A stretch of DNA of 64,000 bases, from assembly GCA_943370175.1 (NCBI GenBank), contig CALRPU020000028.1, positions 11,541 to 75,540 on the forward strand. Direction: 5' to 3'. Within the stretch, counting starts at the first letter, position 1, and each line of letters begins with the position of its first letter. The notes under the pieces are model-generated. The model made no database searches. It saw only the letters and a list, made by a program, of their open reading frames with translations, and had not been told where the DNA came from. Position numbers and translations under genes: made by a program. The stretch is from Ideonella_A intermedia_A. GTDB lineage: Bacteria > Pseudomonadota > Gammaproteobacteria > Burkholderiales > Burkholderiaceae_C. Below, piece after piece: positions 9,945 to 20,386 of this stretch.

Positions 9945-11333
9945 ATGACCCAAGACCTCCTCCCCGCCGCGGCGCCGAGCGCCCCGAAGATCGGCTTCGT
10001 ATCGCTCGGTTGCCCCAAGGCGCTGACCGACTCCGAGCTGATCCTGACCCAGCTGCGCGCCGAGGGCTATGAGACCTCGAAGACCTTCGCGGGGGCCGAC
10101 CTCGTCATCGTCAACACCTGCGGTTTCATCGACGACGCCGTCAAGGAAAGCCTGGACACCATCGGCGAGGCCCTGGCGGAGAACGGCAAGGTGGTGGTCA
10201 CGGGCTGCCTCGGCGCCAAGCAGGGCAGCCAGGGCGACACCCTGGTGCGCGAGGTGCATCCCAGCGTCCTGGCCGTGACCGGGCCGCACGCCACCCAGGA
10301 GGTGATGGACGCGGTGCACCGCCATGTGCCGAAGCCGCACGACCCGTTCGTCGACCTGGTGCCCGCCCAAGGCATCAAGCTGACACCCCGCCACTACGCC
10401 TATTTGAAGATCAGCGAAGGCTGCAACCACCGCTGCAGCTTCTGCATCATCCCCAGCATGCGCGGCGACCTGGTGTCGCGGCCCATTGGCGACGTGCTCG
10501 GCGAAGCGCAGCGGCTGTTCGAGTCCGGCGTCAAGGAACTGCTGGTGATCAGCCAGGACACCAGCGCCTACGGCGTGGACATCAAGTACCGCACCGGCTT
10601 CTGGGACGGGCAGCCGGTGAAGACGCGCATGCTCGACCTGTGCGCCAAGCTGGGCGAACTGGCCGCCCGCCACGGCGCCTGGGTTCGCTTGCATTACGTG
10701 TACCCGTACCCCCATGTTGACGAGGTGCTGCCGCTGATGGCCGAAGGCCTGGTGCTGCCTTACCTGGACGTGCCCCTGCAGCACTCGCACCCCGACGTGC
10801 TCAAGCGCATGAAGCGGCCCGCCAGCGGCGAGCGCAACCTCGAGCGCATCCAGCGCTGGCGCGAGGTGTGCCCGCAAATTGTCATCCGCAGCACCTTCAT
10901 TGCGGGCTTTCCTGGCGAAACCGAGGCCGAGTTCGCCCACCTGCTCGACTTCATGCGCGAGGCACGGATCGACCGCGCCGGCTGCTTTGCCTACTCGCCC
11001 GTGGCGGGTGCCACGGCGAATGACCTGCCCGACCCGGTGCCGACCGCCGAGCGCGAGGCCCGCCGCGCCGCCTTCATGGCCGTGGCCGAGGCCGTGTCGG
11101 CCGACAAGCTGCGCGAGCGTGTCGGCGCAACGATGCAGGTGCTGGTCGACCACGCCCCGGGCCTGGGGCGCAAGGGCGCGACAGGCCGCAGCTACGCCGA
11201 CGCGCCGGAAATCGACGGTCAGGTTCGGCTGCTGCCGCCCGAGAAGGCGTCCAAAACCTTGAAGGTGGGCGAGTTCACTCGCGCGCGCGTGGTGGCCACC
11301 GAGGGCCACGATCTGGTGGCCCAGCCGCTTTGA
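9945..11333 (+). CDS. rimO: Ribosomal protein S12 methylthiotransferase RimO
   Basis: Radical-SAM enzyme of 462 residues that adds a methylthio group to the conserved aspartate of ribosomal protein S12. The UPF0004 domain with its auxiliary cluster cysteines (SLGCPKAL, VNTCGF, VTGCLG), the radical-SAM motif SEGCNHRCSFCIIP and a C-terminal TRAM domain (residues about 395-462) appear in the usual order. ISEGCNHRCSFCIIPSMRG identifies RimO rather than MiaB. The start at MTQDLL follows a G-rich GGGGG stretch. metC follows after 22 bases. Confidence 0.96.
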   Translation: MTQDLLPAAAPSAPKIGFVSLGCPKALTDSELILTQLRAEGYETSKTFAGADLVIVNTCGFIDDAVKESLDTIGEALAENGKVVVTGCLGAKQGSQGDTLVREVHPSVLAVTGPHATQEVMDAVHRHVPKPHDPFVDLVPAQGIKLTPRHYAYLKISEGCNHRCSFCIIPSMRGDLVSRPIGDVLGEAQRLFESGVKELLVISQDTSAYGVDIKYRTGFWDGQPVKTRMLDLCAKLGELAARHGAWVRLHYVYPYPHVDEVLPLMAEGLVLPYLDVPLQHSHPDVLKRMKRPASGERNLERIQRWREVCPQIVIRSTFIAGFPGETEAEFAHLLDFMREARIDRAGCFAYSPVAGATANDLPDPVPTAEREARRAAFMAVAEAVSADKLRERVGATMQVLVDHAPGLGRKGATGRSYADAPEIDGQVRLLPPEKASKTLKVGEFTRARVVATEGHDLVAQPL

Positions 11334-11355
11334 GTCTTCAGCCTGAGCCGACCCC

Positions 11356-12579
11356 ATGGACAAGACCAGCACCGGCCTGATCCACCACGCCTACTTGCCG
11401 CCGGAAGGCTTTGGCGCCGTGTCGACGCCCATCCACAAGGCGTCGACCGTGGTGTTCGCCAACACCGCCGCCATGCGCGCGCGCGACTGGAAGCACAAGA
11501 CCGGCTACACCTACGGCCTGCACGGCACGCCCACCACGTTCACGTTGGAAGAGCGCATCGCCACGCTCGAAGGCGGCTTGCAAACCCTGCTGGTGCCCAG
11601 TGGCTTGGCGGCCATCGCGGTGACCGACTTTGCGCTGCTGCGCCAGGGCGATTGCGTGCTGATCCCCGACAACGCCTATGGGCCTGGCAAAGAATTGGCC
11701 CGCCATGAGCTGGCGGCCCATGGCATCGACCACCGCGCCTACGACGCCATGGACCCGGCCAGCCTGGCCGACGCGCTGGCCGCGCTGCCCCCCACGGCGG
11801 CCCGGCTGGTCTGGGTGGAGGCCCCGGGCTCGGTGACGATGGAATTTCCGGACGTGCCCGCGCTGTTGCGCGTGGCCCGCGCGCACCAGGCCCTGGTGGC
11901 GCTGGACAACACCTGGGGCGCGGGCATTGCCTTCGACCCATTCGACCTCGCGCCCAGCCGCGCGCAAGCGGGCACCGACCCGTCCGCCCTGGCCGTCGAC
12001 ATCAGCATCCAGGCGTTGACGAAGTACCCGTCCGGCGGCGGCGATGTGCTGATGGGCTCGATCACCACGCGGGACGAGGCACTGCACTGGCGCCTCAAGG
12101 CAACGCACATGCGCATGGGTTGGGGCGTGGGCGCCAACGACGCCGAGCTGGTATTGCGCTCGCTGCCCACCGTGGCCTTGCGGTATGCGGCCCACGACCG
12201 CGCCGCGCGAACGCTGGCGCGCTGGTGGCAGGCGCGGCCCGAGGTGGTGCAAGTGCTGCACCCGGCTTTGCCGGGCGCGCCCGGGCACGAGCACTGGCAA
12301 GCGCTGTGCGGTGCTCGGGACTCGGCCGCGGGGCTGTTCTCCATTGTTTTCAACGAGCGCTACAGCAGCGCGCAGGTCGACGCCTTTGTCGACGCGCTGC
12401 GCCTGTTCAAGATCGGCTATTCCTGGGCCGGTCCGGTCAGCCTGGTGGTGCCCTACCACCTCGCCGGCATGCGCGCACAGCCCGCGTGGCAAGGCACGGT
12501 GGTGCGCTTCTCGTTGGGCCTGGAGTCGGTGGACGACCTGATCGGTGATTGCGCCCAGGCGCTGTCCGCCCTCGGGTGA
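11356..12579 (+). CDS. metC: Cystathionine beta-lyase (Cys/Met metabolism PLP enzyme)
   Basis: PLP enzyme of 407 residues in the Cys/Met gamma-family. It most likely cleaves cystathionine to homocysteine, pyruvate and ammonia in methionine synthesis. YTYGLHGTPTTFTLEERIATLEGG, SGLAAI, VEAPGSVTMEFPD, LDNTWGAG and the PLP lysine K223 in QALTKYPSGGGDVLMG match the MetC group, where the glycine-rich motif and the GSxTMEF string separate it from cystathionine gamma-synthases. The last codons overlap the next gene by four bases. Confidence 0.88.
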   Translation: MDKTSTGLIHHAYLPPEGFGAVSTPIHKASTVVFANTAAMRARDWKHKTGYTYGLHGTPTTFTLEERIATLEGGLQTLLVPSGLAAIAVTDFALLRQGDCVLIPDNAYGPGKELARHELAAHGIDHRAYDAMDPASLADALAALPPTAARLVWVEAPGSVTMEFPDVPALLRVARAHQALVALDNTWGAGIAFDPFDLAPSRAQAGTDPSALAVDISIQALTKYPSGGGDVLMGSITTRDEALHWRLKATHMRMGWGVGANDAELVLRSLPTVALRYAAHDRAARTLARWWQARPEVVQVLHPALPGAPGHEHWQALCGARDSAAGLFSIVFNERYSSAQVDAFVDALRLFKIGYSWAGPVSLVVPYHLAGMRAQPAWQGTVVRFSLGLESVDDLIGDCAQALSALG

Positions 12580-13727
12580 AGGGGGCGGCCGATGCCCGGC
12601 GACTGCCTCACATCGACCTGTTGAAGGTGGTGGCGTCGCAGTTGATCGTGCTGCACCACTTCGCCCTGTACGGGCCGATGGCAGACCTCGCATCGCCGCT
12701 GATGCCCGAAGTGATGGCCTGGTTCGCTGACACGGCGCGCATCGCGGTTCAGGTCTTTCTGGTCACCGGCGGCTACCTGGCGGCGTGCAGCCTGGCGCCG
12801 CAGGGGGTGTTGAGGTGGCCCGCGCAGCCGGCCACCCGACTGGCCGACCGCTACCTGCGGCTGGTGGGGCCACTGGCGGCCGCGCTGGTGCTGGCCGTCG
12901 TGGCCGCGCACCTCGCGCGCGATTGGCTGGGCGACCACCCGACCGTTCCGGCGCCGGCCACGTTGGCGCAAGGCGCCTGGCACCTGCTGCTGTTGCAGGA
13001 CGTGGTGGGCGTCGACGCGCTCTCGGCCGGGGTCTGGTACGTGGCCATCGACTTTCAGCTGTACGCGCTGCTGTTGGGCTGGCTGGCCCTCTGCGCAGCG
13101 GGCGCGCGCTGGTCGGCGATGGCGCGCGGCTTGACGCCCTGGGGCGTGGCGCTGGGCGTGGCATGGTCGGCCTGGTCGTTCAATCGCGACCCGGACCTGG
13201 ACCGATGGGCCTGGTACTTCCTGGCCGCCCATGGGCTGGGGGCCTTGGCGGCCTGGGCGCACGTCGGGTGGTCGTCTCGCGGGGCCTTCTTCGCGGCACT
13301 GACCGCCGTGCTGGCCTCGCTGGCGTTCGCGTTCCGCGATCGCCTGGCCTTGGCCGCGGCGGTGGCGGTGGGCTTGTGGTGGTGGCACGGGGCACCGCCG
13401 CGGTGGCTGGAGGCCGGCACGGCCATCGGCGAACGGGTGCAGCGTGGCGTGGCCGCGCTGGCGCAGCACAGCTATGCCTTGTTCCTGGTGCACTTCCCCG
13501 TGGGACTCGTCGTCAACGCTGGCTTCAACGCGTTCCTGCCCAGCAGCGCCGGCGTGCAGATGGTGGGCATCGTCGTGGCGTGGGGCGCCAGCATGGCGGC
13601 GTCCGTCGTGCTGTACCGGGGCATCGAACAACCCCTGAACCTGGCGCTGAACCGGCGGCGTGCGCGCTTCGCTGACCAGGGCGGTCGGGGCCGCAACGCC
13701 TCGGCTGGGGTGTCGGCGCCCATCTGA
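12576..13727 (+). CDS. Membrane acyltransferase, acyltransferase-3 family
   Basis: Integral membrane protein of 383 residues in the acyltransferase-3 (OafA/NodX) family, which transfers acyl groups such as acetyl to surface sugars or other periplasmic acceptors. The N-terminal HIDLLKVVASQLIVLHHFALYG contains the catalytic histidine region of the family. About ten hydrophobic segments follow, ending with LAQHSYALFLVHFP, also typical. I choose the GTG at 12576 because it overlaps the metC stop as GTGA; a TTG at 12549 is the alternative. Acceptor unknown; the link with metC may be only transcriptional. Confidence 0.82.
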   Translation: MKGAADARRLPHIDLLKVVASQLIVLHHFALYGPMADLASPLMPEVMAWFADTARIAVQVFLVTGGYLAACSLAPQGVLRWPAQPATRLADRYLRLVGPLAAALVLAVVAAHLARDWLGDHPTVPAPATLAQGAWHLLLLQDVVGVDALSAGVWYVAIDFQLYALLLGWLALCAAGARWSAMARGLTPWGVALGVAWSAWSFNRDPDLDRWAWYFLAAHGLGALAAWAHVGWSSRGAFFAALTAVLASLAFAFRDRLALAAAVAVGLWWWHGAPPRWLEAGTAIGERVQRGVAALAQHSYALFLVHFPVGLVVNAGFNAFLPSSAGVQMVGIVVAWGASMAASVVLYRGIEQPLNLALNRRRARFADQGGRGRNASAGVSAPI

Positions 13728-13769
13728 TGACGGGGTCGGGGGCCTCGACCGCCGGTCGTGGCGTCGCGT

Positions 13770-14228
13770 TCAGGCCTTGGACGACACCTTGTGACGCATC
13801 AGGCGGCCCTTTTCACGGTCCCAGTCCTTTTTCTTCTCGGTGTCGCGTTTGTCGTGCTCGGCCTTGCCCTTGGCCAGCGCCACCTCGGCCTTCACGCGGC
13901 TGCCCTTGTAGTGCAGGTTCAACGGCACCAGCGTGAAGCCCTTCTGCTCGACCTTGCCGATCAGGCGCTTGATCTCTTCCTTGTGCATCAACAGCTTTTT
14001 GGTGCGGTCGGCCTCGGGGTGCACATGGGTGGACGCACTGCGCAGCGCGTTGATGCGGCAGCCGATGAGGAAGAGTTCGCCGTCGCGGATCACGACGTAG
14101 CCATCGGTCAGTTGCACCTGGCCGGCGCGGATGGCCTTGATCTCCCAGCCCTGCAGCACCATGCCCGCCTCGTGGCGTTCTTCGATGTGGTAGTCGAACC
14201 GGGCGCGCCGGTTTTCAGCAATGGACAT
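13770..14228 (-). CDS. smpB: SsrA-binding protein SmpB
   Basis: tmRNA-binding protein of 152 residues needed for trans-translation rescue of stalled ribosomes. The OB-fold motifs AENRRARFDYHIEERHEAGMVLQGWEIKAIR and the basic C-terminal tail (DKRDTEKKKDWDREKGRLMR) are characteristic. The start at MSIAEN was chosen because the family begins there; a longer reading would run into ratA. It diverges from ratA across 46 bases that contain a perfect inverted repeat. Confidence 0.97.
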   Translation of the reverse strand: MSIAENRRARFDYHIEERHEAGMVLQGWEIKAIRAGQVQLTDGYVVIRDGELFLIGCRINALRSASTHVHPEADRTKKLLMHKEEIKRLIGKVEQKGFTLVPLNLHYKGSRVKAEVALAKGKAEHDKRDTEKKKDWDREKGRLMRHKVSSKA

Positions 14229-14255
14229 GGGGTTCAGTTGAGGCCGGTGGCCCTC

Positions 14256-14277
14256 CATACAATCGCGGGATTGTATG
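14256..14277. promoter_or_regulatory. Perfect 9-bp inverted repeat over the ratA start codon
   Basis: CATACAATC at 14256-14264 and its exact reverse complement GATTGTATG at 14269-14277 flank four bases. Each arm contains TACAAT when read on its own strand, so the element could hold facing -10 boxes for smpB and ratA. The right arm includes the ratA ATG (14275-14277), so in a longer transcript the hairpin would hide the start codon. Confidence 0.6.
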
Positions 14278-14739
14278 AAGCATGTCAAGAAGTCCGTTCT
14301 CCTTTGGTACTCGACCGCCGAGATGTACGCCTTGGTCACGGCCATCGGCGATTACCCCACCTTCCTGCCCTGGTGCGAGCGGGCCGAGGTGCTGGAACAG
14401 CGCAGCGATGGCGTGACGGCGCGCCTGCACCTGGCCTACGGCGGCGTGCGCCATGCCTTCACCACCCGCAACACCAACGTGGTCGGCGAATCGGTGCAGA
14501 TGGCCTTGGTCGACGGCCCGTTCTCGGAGCTGGCGGGCACCTGGCGATTCATCCCGCTGGCCATGCCCGGGCAGGCCAACGCCGATGCGCCCGCGGCGTG
14601 CAAGATCGAGTTTGACCTTCGCTACGCCTTTTCCAGCCGTGCGCTGGAGGCGGTGGTCAGCCCGGTCTTCGACCGCATTGCCAACACCTTCGTCGATTCC
14701 TTCGTCAAGCGGGCCGAGCAGGTGCATGGGCCTCGTTGA
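14275..14739 (+). CDS. ratA: RatA/Coq10-type START-domain protein
   Basis: Small START/SRPBCC protein of 154 residues, the bacterial homologue of the ubiquinone-binding protein Coq10. It was named RatA after a report that it blocks 70S ribosome formation in Escherichia coli. The motifs KSVLLWYSTAEMYALVTAIGDYPTFLPWC and FDLRYAFSSRALEAVVSPVF are typical. The neighbours smpB and rnfH are those seen across proteobacteria. The ATG sits inside a perfect inverted repeat and has little room for a leader. A quinone-related role is as likely as a toxin role. Confidence 0.92.
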   Translation: MKHVKKSVLLWYSTAEMYALVTAIGDYPTFLPWCERAEVLEQRSDGVTARLHLAYGGVRHAFTTRNTNVVGESVQMALVDGPFSELAGTWRFIPLAMPGQANADAPAACKIEFDLRYAFSSRALEAVVSPVFDRIANTFVDSFVKRAEQVHGPR

Positions 14740-15103
14740 CCTCGTGAACGGTGCTTCGCCGCCGGGCAGCGTCGAGGCACCGCGCCTCCTCTCGGTGGAG
14801 GTGGTCCATTGCGCGGGCCGTGGCCTGGTCGACGCGATGCCCTTGCAGGTGAGCGCGGGCACCACGGTGCAGCAGGCGTTGTTGCAGTCGGGTCTGGCCC
14901 ACCGTCACCCGGGGCTGGATTGGGCCGCACCTGGGGCCTGCGGCGTGTGGGGCAAGCTGGTCGCGCTGGACCGGCCCTTGAACGATGGCGACCGGCTGGA
15001 GGTGTACCGGCCCCTGCAGGTCGACCCGATGCACGCGCGCCGCGAGCGTCACCGCCAGCAGCGCGGCGGCCGGTCGGGCAAGCGGGCCACCCGCGCGGCC
15101 TGA
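14726..15103 (+). CDS. rnfH: RnfH family ubiquitin-like protein
   Basis: RnfH/UPF0125 protein of 125 residues with a beta-grasp, ubiquitin-like fold (SVEVVHCAGRGLVDAMPLQVSAGTTVQQAL, then GVWGKLVALDRPLNDGDRLEVYRPLQVDP). The ending DRLEVYRPLxxDPMHARRER is the family signature. The start lies 14 bases inside ratA, so translation is probably coupled. The basic tail KRATR is common. The biochemical role is not established; the family is defined mainly by its place beside ratA and smpB. Confidence 0.92.
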   Translation: MGLVDLVNGASPPGSVEAPRLLSVEVVHCAGRGLVDAMPLQVSAGTTVQQALLQSGLAHRHPGLDWAAPGACGVWGKLVALDRPLNDGDRLEVYRPLQVDPMHARRERHRQQRGGRSGKRATRAA

Positions 15104-15138
15104 GCCGGCACGGGTGAGGGCGTCGCCGGCCGGCGACC

Positions 15139-15678
15139 CTACTTGCAATCGGCGGCGATGGCTTTGCGGGCGCGGGCCATTTCCTCGTCGCGGGCCTTGT
15201 CGTCGAGGATTTCGCGTTCGCCCTTGTCGTTGGTGCGGGACAGGCGCCCGCCGTCCTCGATCAGCTTCAGCTGACCTCGGGCCCGCTTGCAGTTTTCCGC
15301 CTGCGCCGCGGCCATGCGGGCCTCGTCGGCCTTGACCGCTGCCGCCTTCGCTTCGGCGTCCTTGCGGCGCTTGGCCTCGAGTTCCGGCTCCACCAGCTTC
15401 GGGCCAGACGCCGAGGCCGCCGCCGCGGGCAGCTTCACCACCGCCTCCGGACCCGGCACCAGCGAGGGCCCGCTGGGCGAGGGCGGCACCGCCGCGGTGC
15501 CCGACAAGCCCTTGGGCCGCTTCAGAATGGCCTTGTCGGGCACGTTGGCGGGCGGCGGCCGGTCGCTGTAGATGATGCGGCCGTTCGCGTCGCGCCACTT
15601 CCATTCAACCGCGTCGGCGTGGGTGCCCAGCGTCATGCCGGCCAACAGGACCAGGGCGGCAGCGGCAAATCGGCTCAT
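15139..15678 (-). CDS. DUF4124 periplasmic protein
   Basis: Exported protein of 179 residues with an N-terminal signal peptide (MSRFAAAALVLLAGMTLGTHADA) and a DUF4124 domain right after it (VEWKWRDANGRIIYSDRPPP). The middle is Pro/Ala-rich, and the C-terminal half is a charged, probably coiled-coil helix with many Ala, Lys and Glu (residues about 105-179). Function is unknown. It diverges from guaB, the usual place for such a gene in Burkholderiales. Confidence 0.85.
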   Translation of the reverse strand: MSRFAAAALVLLAGMTLGTHADAVEWKWRDANGRIIYSDRPPPANVPDKAILKRPKGLSGTAAVPPSPSGPSLVPGPEAVVKLPAAAASASGPKLVEPELEAKRRKDAEAKAAAVKADEARMAAAQAENCKRARGQLKLIEDGGRLSRTNDKGEREILDDKARDEEMARARKAIAADCK

Positions 15679-15784
15679 GGCGTTCTCTTTCGATGGGCGT
15701 TGTCGGGGCGCATGGCGGAGTGTAGCCAGCGGCATGGGCGGCCGAGAATCCCGCGCCTGGCGGGTCCGGCGCGGCCTGGCTCCG

Positions 15785-15790
15785 TATAAT
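15785..15790 (+). promoter_or_regulatory. -10 element of guaB
   Basis: A perfect TATAAT stands 26 bases before the guaB ATG, and AGGAG serves as ribosome site. No good -35 is found at 16-18 bases, so an activator may be required or the -10 may act with poor spacing. Confidence 0.55.
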
Positions 15791-15816
15791 TCGGTTTTGC
15801 GTCAGGAGCTTCCCTC

Positions 15817-17282
<1,466 letters not shown>

Positions 17283-17286
<4 letters not shown>

Positions 17287-18563
17287 GCGCGCCCGTGACC
17301 GACCCCGGGGCGGTGGCCCCGGGCGGGCGTGATCGCCGCCAGGCGGCGATGCCCTTCATCTTGATCGCGGTGCTGATCGACATGATCTCGATCGGCATCA
17401 TCGTGCCCGTGCTGCCTGCGCTGGTGGGCAGCTTCACGGGCAATCAGGCCGACCACGCTTATTGGCTGGGTGTGGTCAGCTTCGCGTTTGGCATTGCCAA
17501 CTTCTTCGGTGCGCCGCTGCTCGGTGCCTTGTCCGACCAGTACGGCCGCCGCCCGGTGATGCTGATCGGGTTCTGCGGGCTGGCGCTCAACTTCTTTGCC
17601 ACCGCCTTGTCGACGGCGCTGTGGATGCTGATCGCGGTGCGTCTGGTCGGCGGCGCCATGCAAGCCAACATCGCGGTGGCCAATGCCTACGTGGCCGACA
17701 TCTCCACGCCCGACCAGCGTGCAAAGCGCTTCGGGCTGTTGGGTGCCATGTTCGGCATCGGATTCATCCTCGGGCCGGCGATGGGCGGTCTGCTGGGCGC
17801 CATCGACCTGCACCTGCCGTTCTACGCCGCCGGCACGCTGGCGCTGGTGAACCTGCTGTACGGTTGGTTCGTGCTGCCCGAGTCGCTGCCGGCCGAGCGT
17901 CGTCGCGACTTCACCTGGGCCGCCGCGAATCCCTTCACGTCGCTGCGCAACCTGGCCCAGATCAAGGGTGTGGGTGCGCTGGTGGCGGTCATCACCTGCA
18001 CGGGGCTGGCCCAGGGCATCCTCTACAACTGCTGGGTGTTGTACACCACCTTCAAGTTCGGCTGGGACACGCGTGACAACGGGCTGTCGCTGGCCGCGGT
18101 GGGCGTGGTGTCGGTGTTCGTGCAGGGCTGGCTGCTGGGCAAGTTGCTCAAGAGGATGCCGCCGCAGCGCCTGGCCATGATTGGCCTGCTGTCGTCCACC
18201 GTGGCCTACGCGGCCTGGGGGGCGGCGACCAGCGGTTGGGTGATGTACGCCGTGATCTTCACCAATTTGCTGGGCTTCACTGTCACCGCCTCGCTGAACA
18301 GCATCGTCAGCAGCGCGGCCGACGAGCGCAGCCAGGGCCGCACGCTGGGCGCGGTCAGCTCGTTGAACAGCCTGACCTCGGTGATTGCGCCGGTGATCGG
18401 CGCGACCACGCTGGGCGCCGTGTCGCACCTGCCGCCGGGCCATTGGGGCATTGGCGCGCCGCTGTACCTGGGCGCGGCGCTTCAGGCGCTGGCGCTGCTG
18501 TTCGCCTGGAACCACTTTCGACGTCCCACCGACGCGCCGCAACCATGCACGACAAGATCCTGA
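17283..18563 (+). CDS. MFS transporter, Tet/TCR-like
   Basis: Twelve-helix major facilitator of 426 residues. Motif A between helices 2 and 3 reads GALSDQYGRRPVMLIG, and the first helix has AVLIDMISIGIIVPVLPALV, as in TetA/TCR-type drug-proton antiporters. A cytoplasmic loop lies near residue 205. It overlaps guaB by 4 bases and guaA by 19. Its place between two GMP synthesis genes suggests a purine-related cargo, but sequence shows only the drug-antiporter family; the true substrate is unknown. Confidence 0.88.
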
Positions 18564-20143
18564 TCCTCGACTTCGGCTCCCAGGTCACCCAGCTGATCGC
18601 GCGCCGCGTGCGCGAGGCCCATGTGTACTGCGAGATCCACCCCAACGACGTCAGCGACGCCTTCGTGCGGGACTTCGCGCCCAAGGCGGTGATCTTGTCT
18701 GGCAGCCACGCCAGCACCTACGAGGACCAGGATCTTCGCGCGCCACAGGCGGTGTGGGACCTGGGCGTGCCGGTGCTCGGCATCTGCTACGGCATGTTCA
18801 CCATGACCGTTCAGCAAGGCGGCCAGGTCGAGGCGGCCAGCCACCGCGAGTTCGGCTACGCCGAGGTGCGCGCCCATGGTCACACCCGGCTGCTTCAGGG
18901 CATCGAGGACTTCAGCACGCCGGAGGGCCACGGCATGCTGAAGGTGTGGATGAGCCACGGCGACAAGGTCACCGCGCTGCCGCCCGGCTTCAAGCTGATG
19001 GCCAGCACGCCCAGCTGCCCCATCGCCGGCATCGCCGATGAAGCGCGCGGCTACTACGGCGTGCAGTTCCACCCGGAGGTGACGCACACCGTGCAGGGCC
19101 GCGCCCTGATCGAGCGCTTCGTGCTGGACATCGCCGGCGCCCGGCCCGACTGGGTGATGCGCGACCACATTGCCGAGGCGGTCGCACGCATTCGCGAGCA
19201 GGTGGGCGACGAAGAAGTCATCCTCGGCCTGTCGGGCGGCGTCGATTCGAGCGTGGCCGCGGCGCTGATTCACCGCGCCATCGGCGACCAGCTGACCTGC
19301 GTCTTCGTCGACCACGGCCTGCTGCGCCTGAACGAGGGCGACATGGTGATGGACATGTTCGTCGGCCAGCTCCACGCCAAGGTGATCCGCGTGGACGCCA
19401 GCGACCTGTTCCTGGGCAAGTTGGCCGGCATCAGCGACCCCGAGGCCAAGCGCAAGATCATCGGCAGCGAGTTCGTCACGGTGTTCAAGCAGGAGGCCGC
19501 CAAGCTGACCAGCGCCGGTGCCAAGGGCGCCAAGTGGTTGGCTCAGGGCACGATCTACCCCGACGTGATCGAAAGCGGTGGCGCGAAGACCAAGAAGGCG
19601 ACCACCATCAAGAGCCACCACAACGTGGGCGGCCTGCCCGCCGAACTGGGCCTGAAGCTGCTGGAGCCGCTGCGCGACCTCTTCAAGGACGAGGTGCGTG
19701 AACTGGGCGTGGCCCTGGGCCTGCCGCCGGAAATGGTCTACCGCCACCCCTTCCCCGGCCCGGGCCTGGGGGTGCGCATCCTGGGCGAGGTCAAGCGCGA
19801 GTACGCCGACCTGCTGCGCCGCGCCGATGCCATCTTCATCGAGGAGCTTCGCAACCACCGCGACGAGGCCAGCGGCAAGACCTGGTACGAGCTGACCAGC
19901 CAGGCCTTCACCGTGTTCCTGCCGGTCAAGAGCGTCGGGGTGATGGGCGACGGCCGGACCTACGAGCATGTGGTGGCCCTGCGCGCGGTTCAGACCAGCG
20001 ACTTCATGACCGCCGACTGGGCCGAGCTGCCCTACGCGCTGCTCAAGAAGGTGTCGGGCCGCATCATCAACGAAGTGCGCGGCATCAACCGCGTGGCCTA
20101 CGACGTGAGCAGCAAGCCGCCGGCGACGATCGAGTGGGAGTGA
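18545..20143 (+). CDS. guaA: GMP synthase (glutamine-hydrolysing)
   Basis: Enzyme of 532 residues that aminates XMP to GMP with glutamine. The class I glutaminase domain has the nucleophile in GICYGMFTM and HPEV. The ATP pyrophosphatase domain has the P-loop LSGGVDSSVAA, and the C-terminal dimerisation domain ends in RVAYDVSSKPPATIEWE, as expected. The start MHDKILILDFGSQ lies 19 bases inside the MFS gene. The 3' end is intact. guaA ends are common insertion sites for integrative elements, but no integrase follows here. Confidence 0.98.
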   Translation: MHDKILILDFGSQVTQLIARRVREAHVYCEIHPNDVSDAFVRDFAPKAVILSGSHASTYEDQDLRAPQAVWDLGVPVLGICYGMFTMTVQQGGQVEAASHREFGYAEVRAHGHTRLLQGIEDFSTPEGHGMLKVWMSHGDKVTALPPGFKLMASTPSCPIAGIADEARGYYGVQFHPEVTHTVQGRALIERFVLDIAGARPDWVMRDHIAEAVARIREQVGDEEVILGLSGGVDSSVAAALIHRAIGDQLTCVFVDHGLLRLNEGDMVMDMFVGQLHAKVIRVDASDLFLGKLAGISDPEAKRKIIGSEFVTVFKQEAAKLTSAGAKGAKWLAQGTIYPDVIESGGAKTKKATTIKSHHNVGGLPAELGLKLLEPLRDLFKDEVRELGVALGLPPEMVYRHPFPGPGLGVRILGEVKREYADLLRRADAIFIEELRNHRDEASGKTWYELTSQAFTVFLPVKSVGVMGDGRTYEHVVALRAVQTSDFMTADWAELPYALLKKVSGRIINEVRGINRVAYDVSSKPPATIEWE

Positions 20144-20160
20144 CGGGGCGCTGCAACACC

Positions 20161-20176
20161 GTCATGAACCCATGAC
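20161..20176. repeat. Short inverted repeat after guaA
   Basis: GTCATG and CATGAC flank four bases, 17 bases after the guaA stop. It may be a weak terminator stem or a protein site; no T run follows. The rest of 20144-20386, between guaA and the convergent molybdoenzyme gene, shows no gene. Confidence 0.3.
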
Positions 20177-20386
20177 AGGCATGACCCACTGTTGATCCTG
20201 ATGAGATCGAATCTGTCGCGAGCGTCCAAAAGGGCGCCGCCACGCCGGGCTTGATCGGCATCCGCGTGCGGTGGTCAGCGTTGACGCTTCGCCGACGTCA
20301 ACCCGGCAGCAGACGCGCCGTCGACCGATGCATCGGGCACGCGCCGCGACGGTGCGTGGCAGCAGAAGGCATCAGCGATGGCCGCT

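Noticed and set aside
12549..12578. TTG at 12549 as the start of the acyltransferase
   Set aside because: It would overlap metC by 31 bases; the GTG at 12576 gives a standard GTGA overlap and keeps the conserved N terminus.
20100..20386. Attachment site of an integrative element at the guaA 3' end
   Set aside because: No integrase follows guaA and I found no duplicate of the guaA end at the far side of the accessory block.
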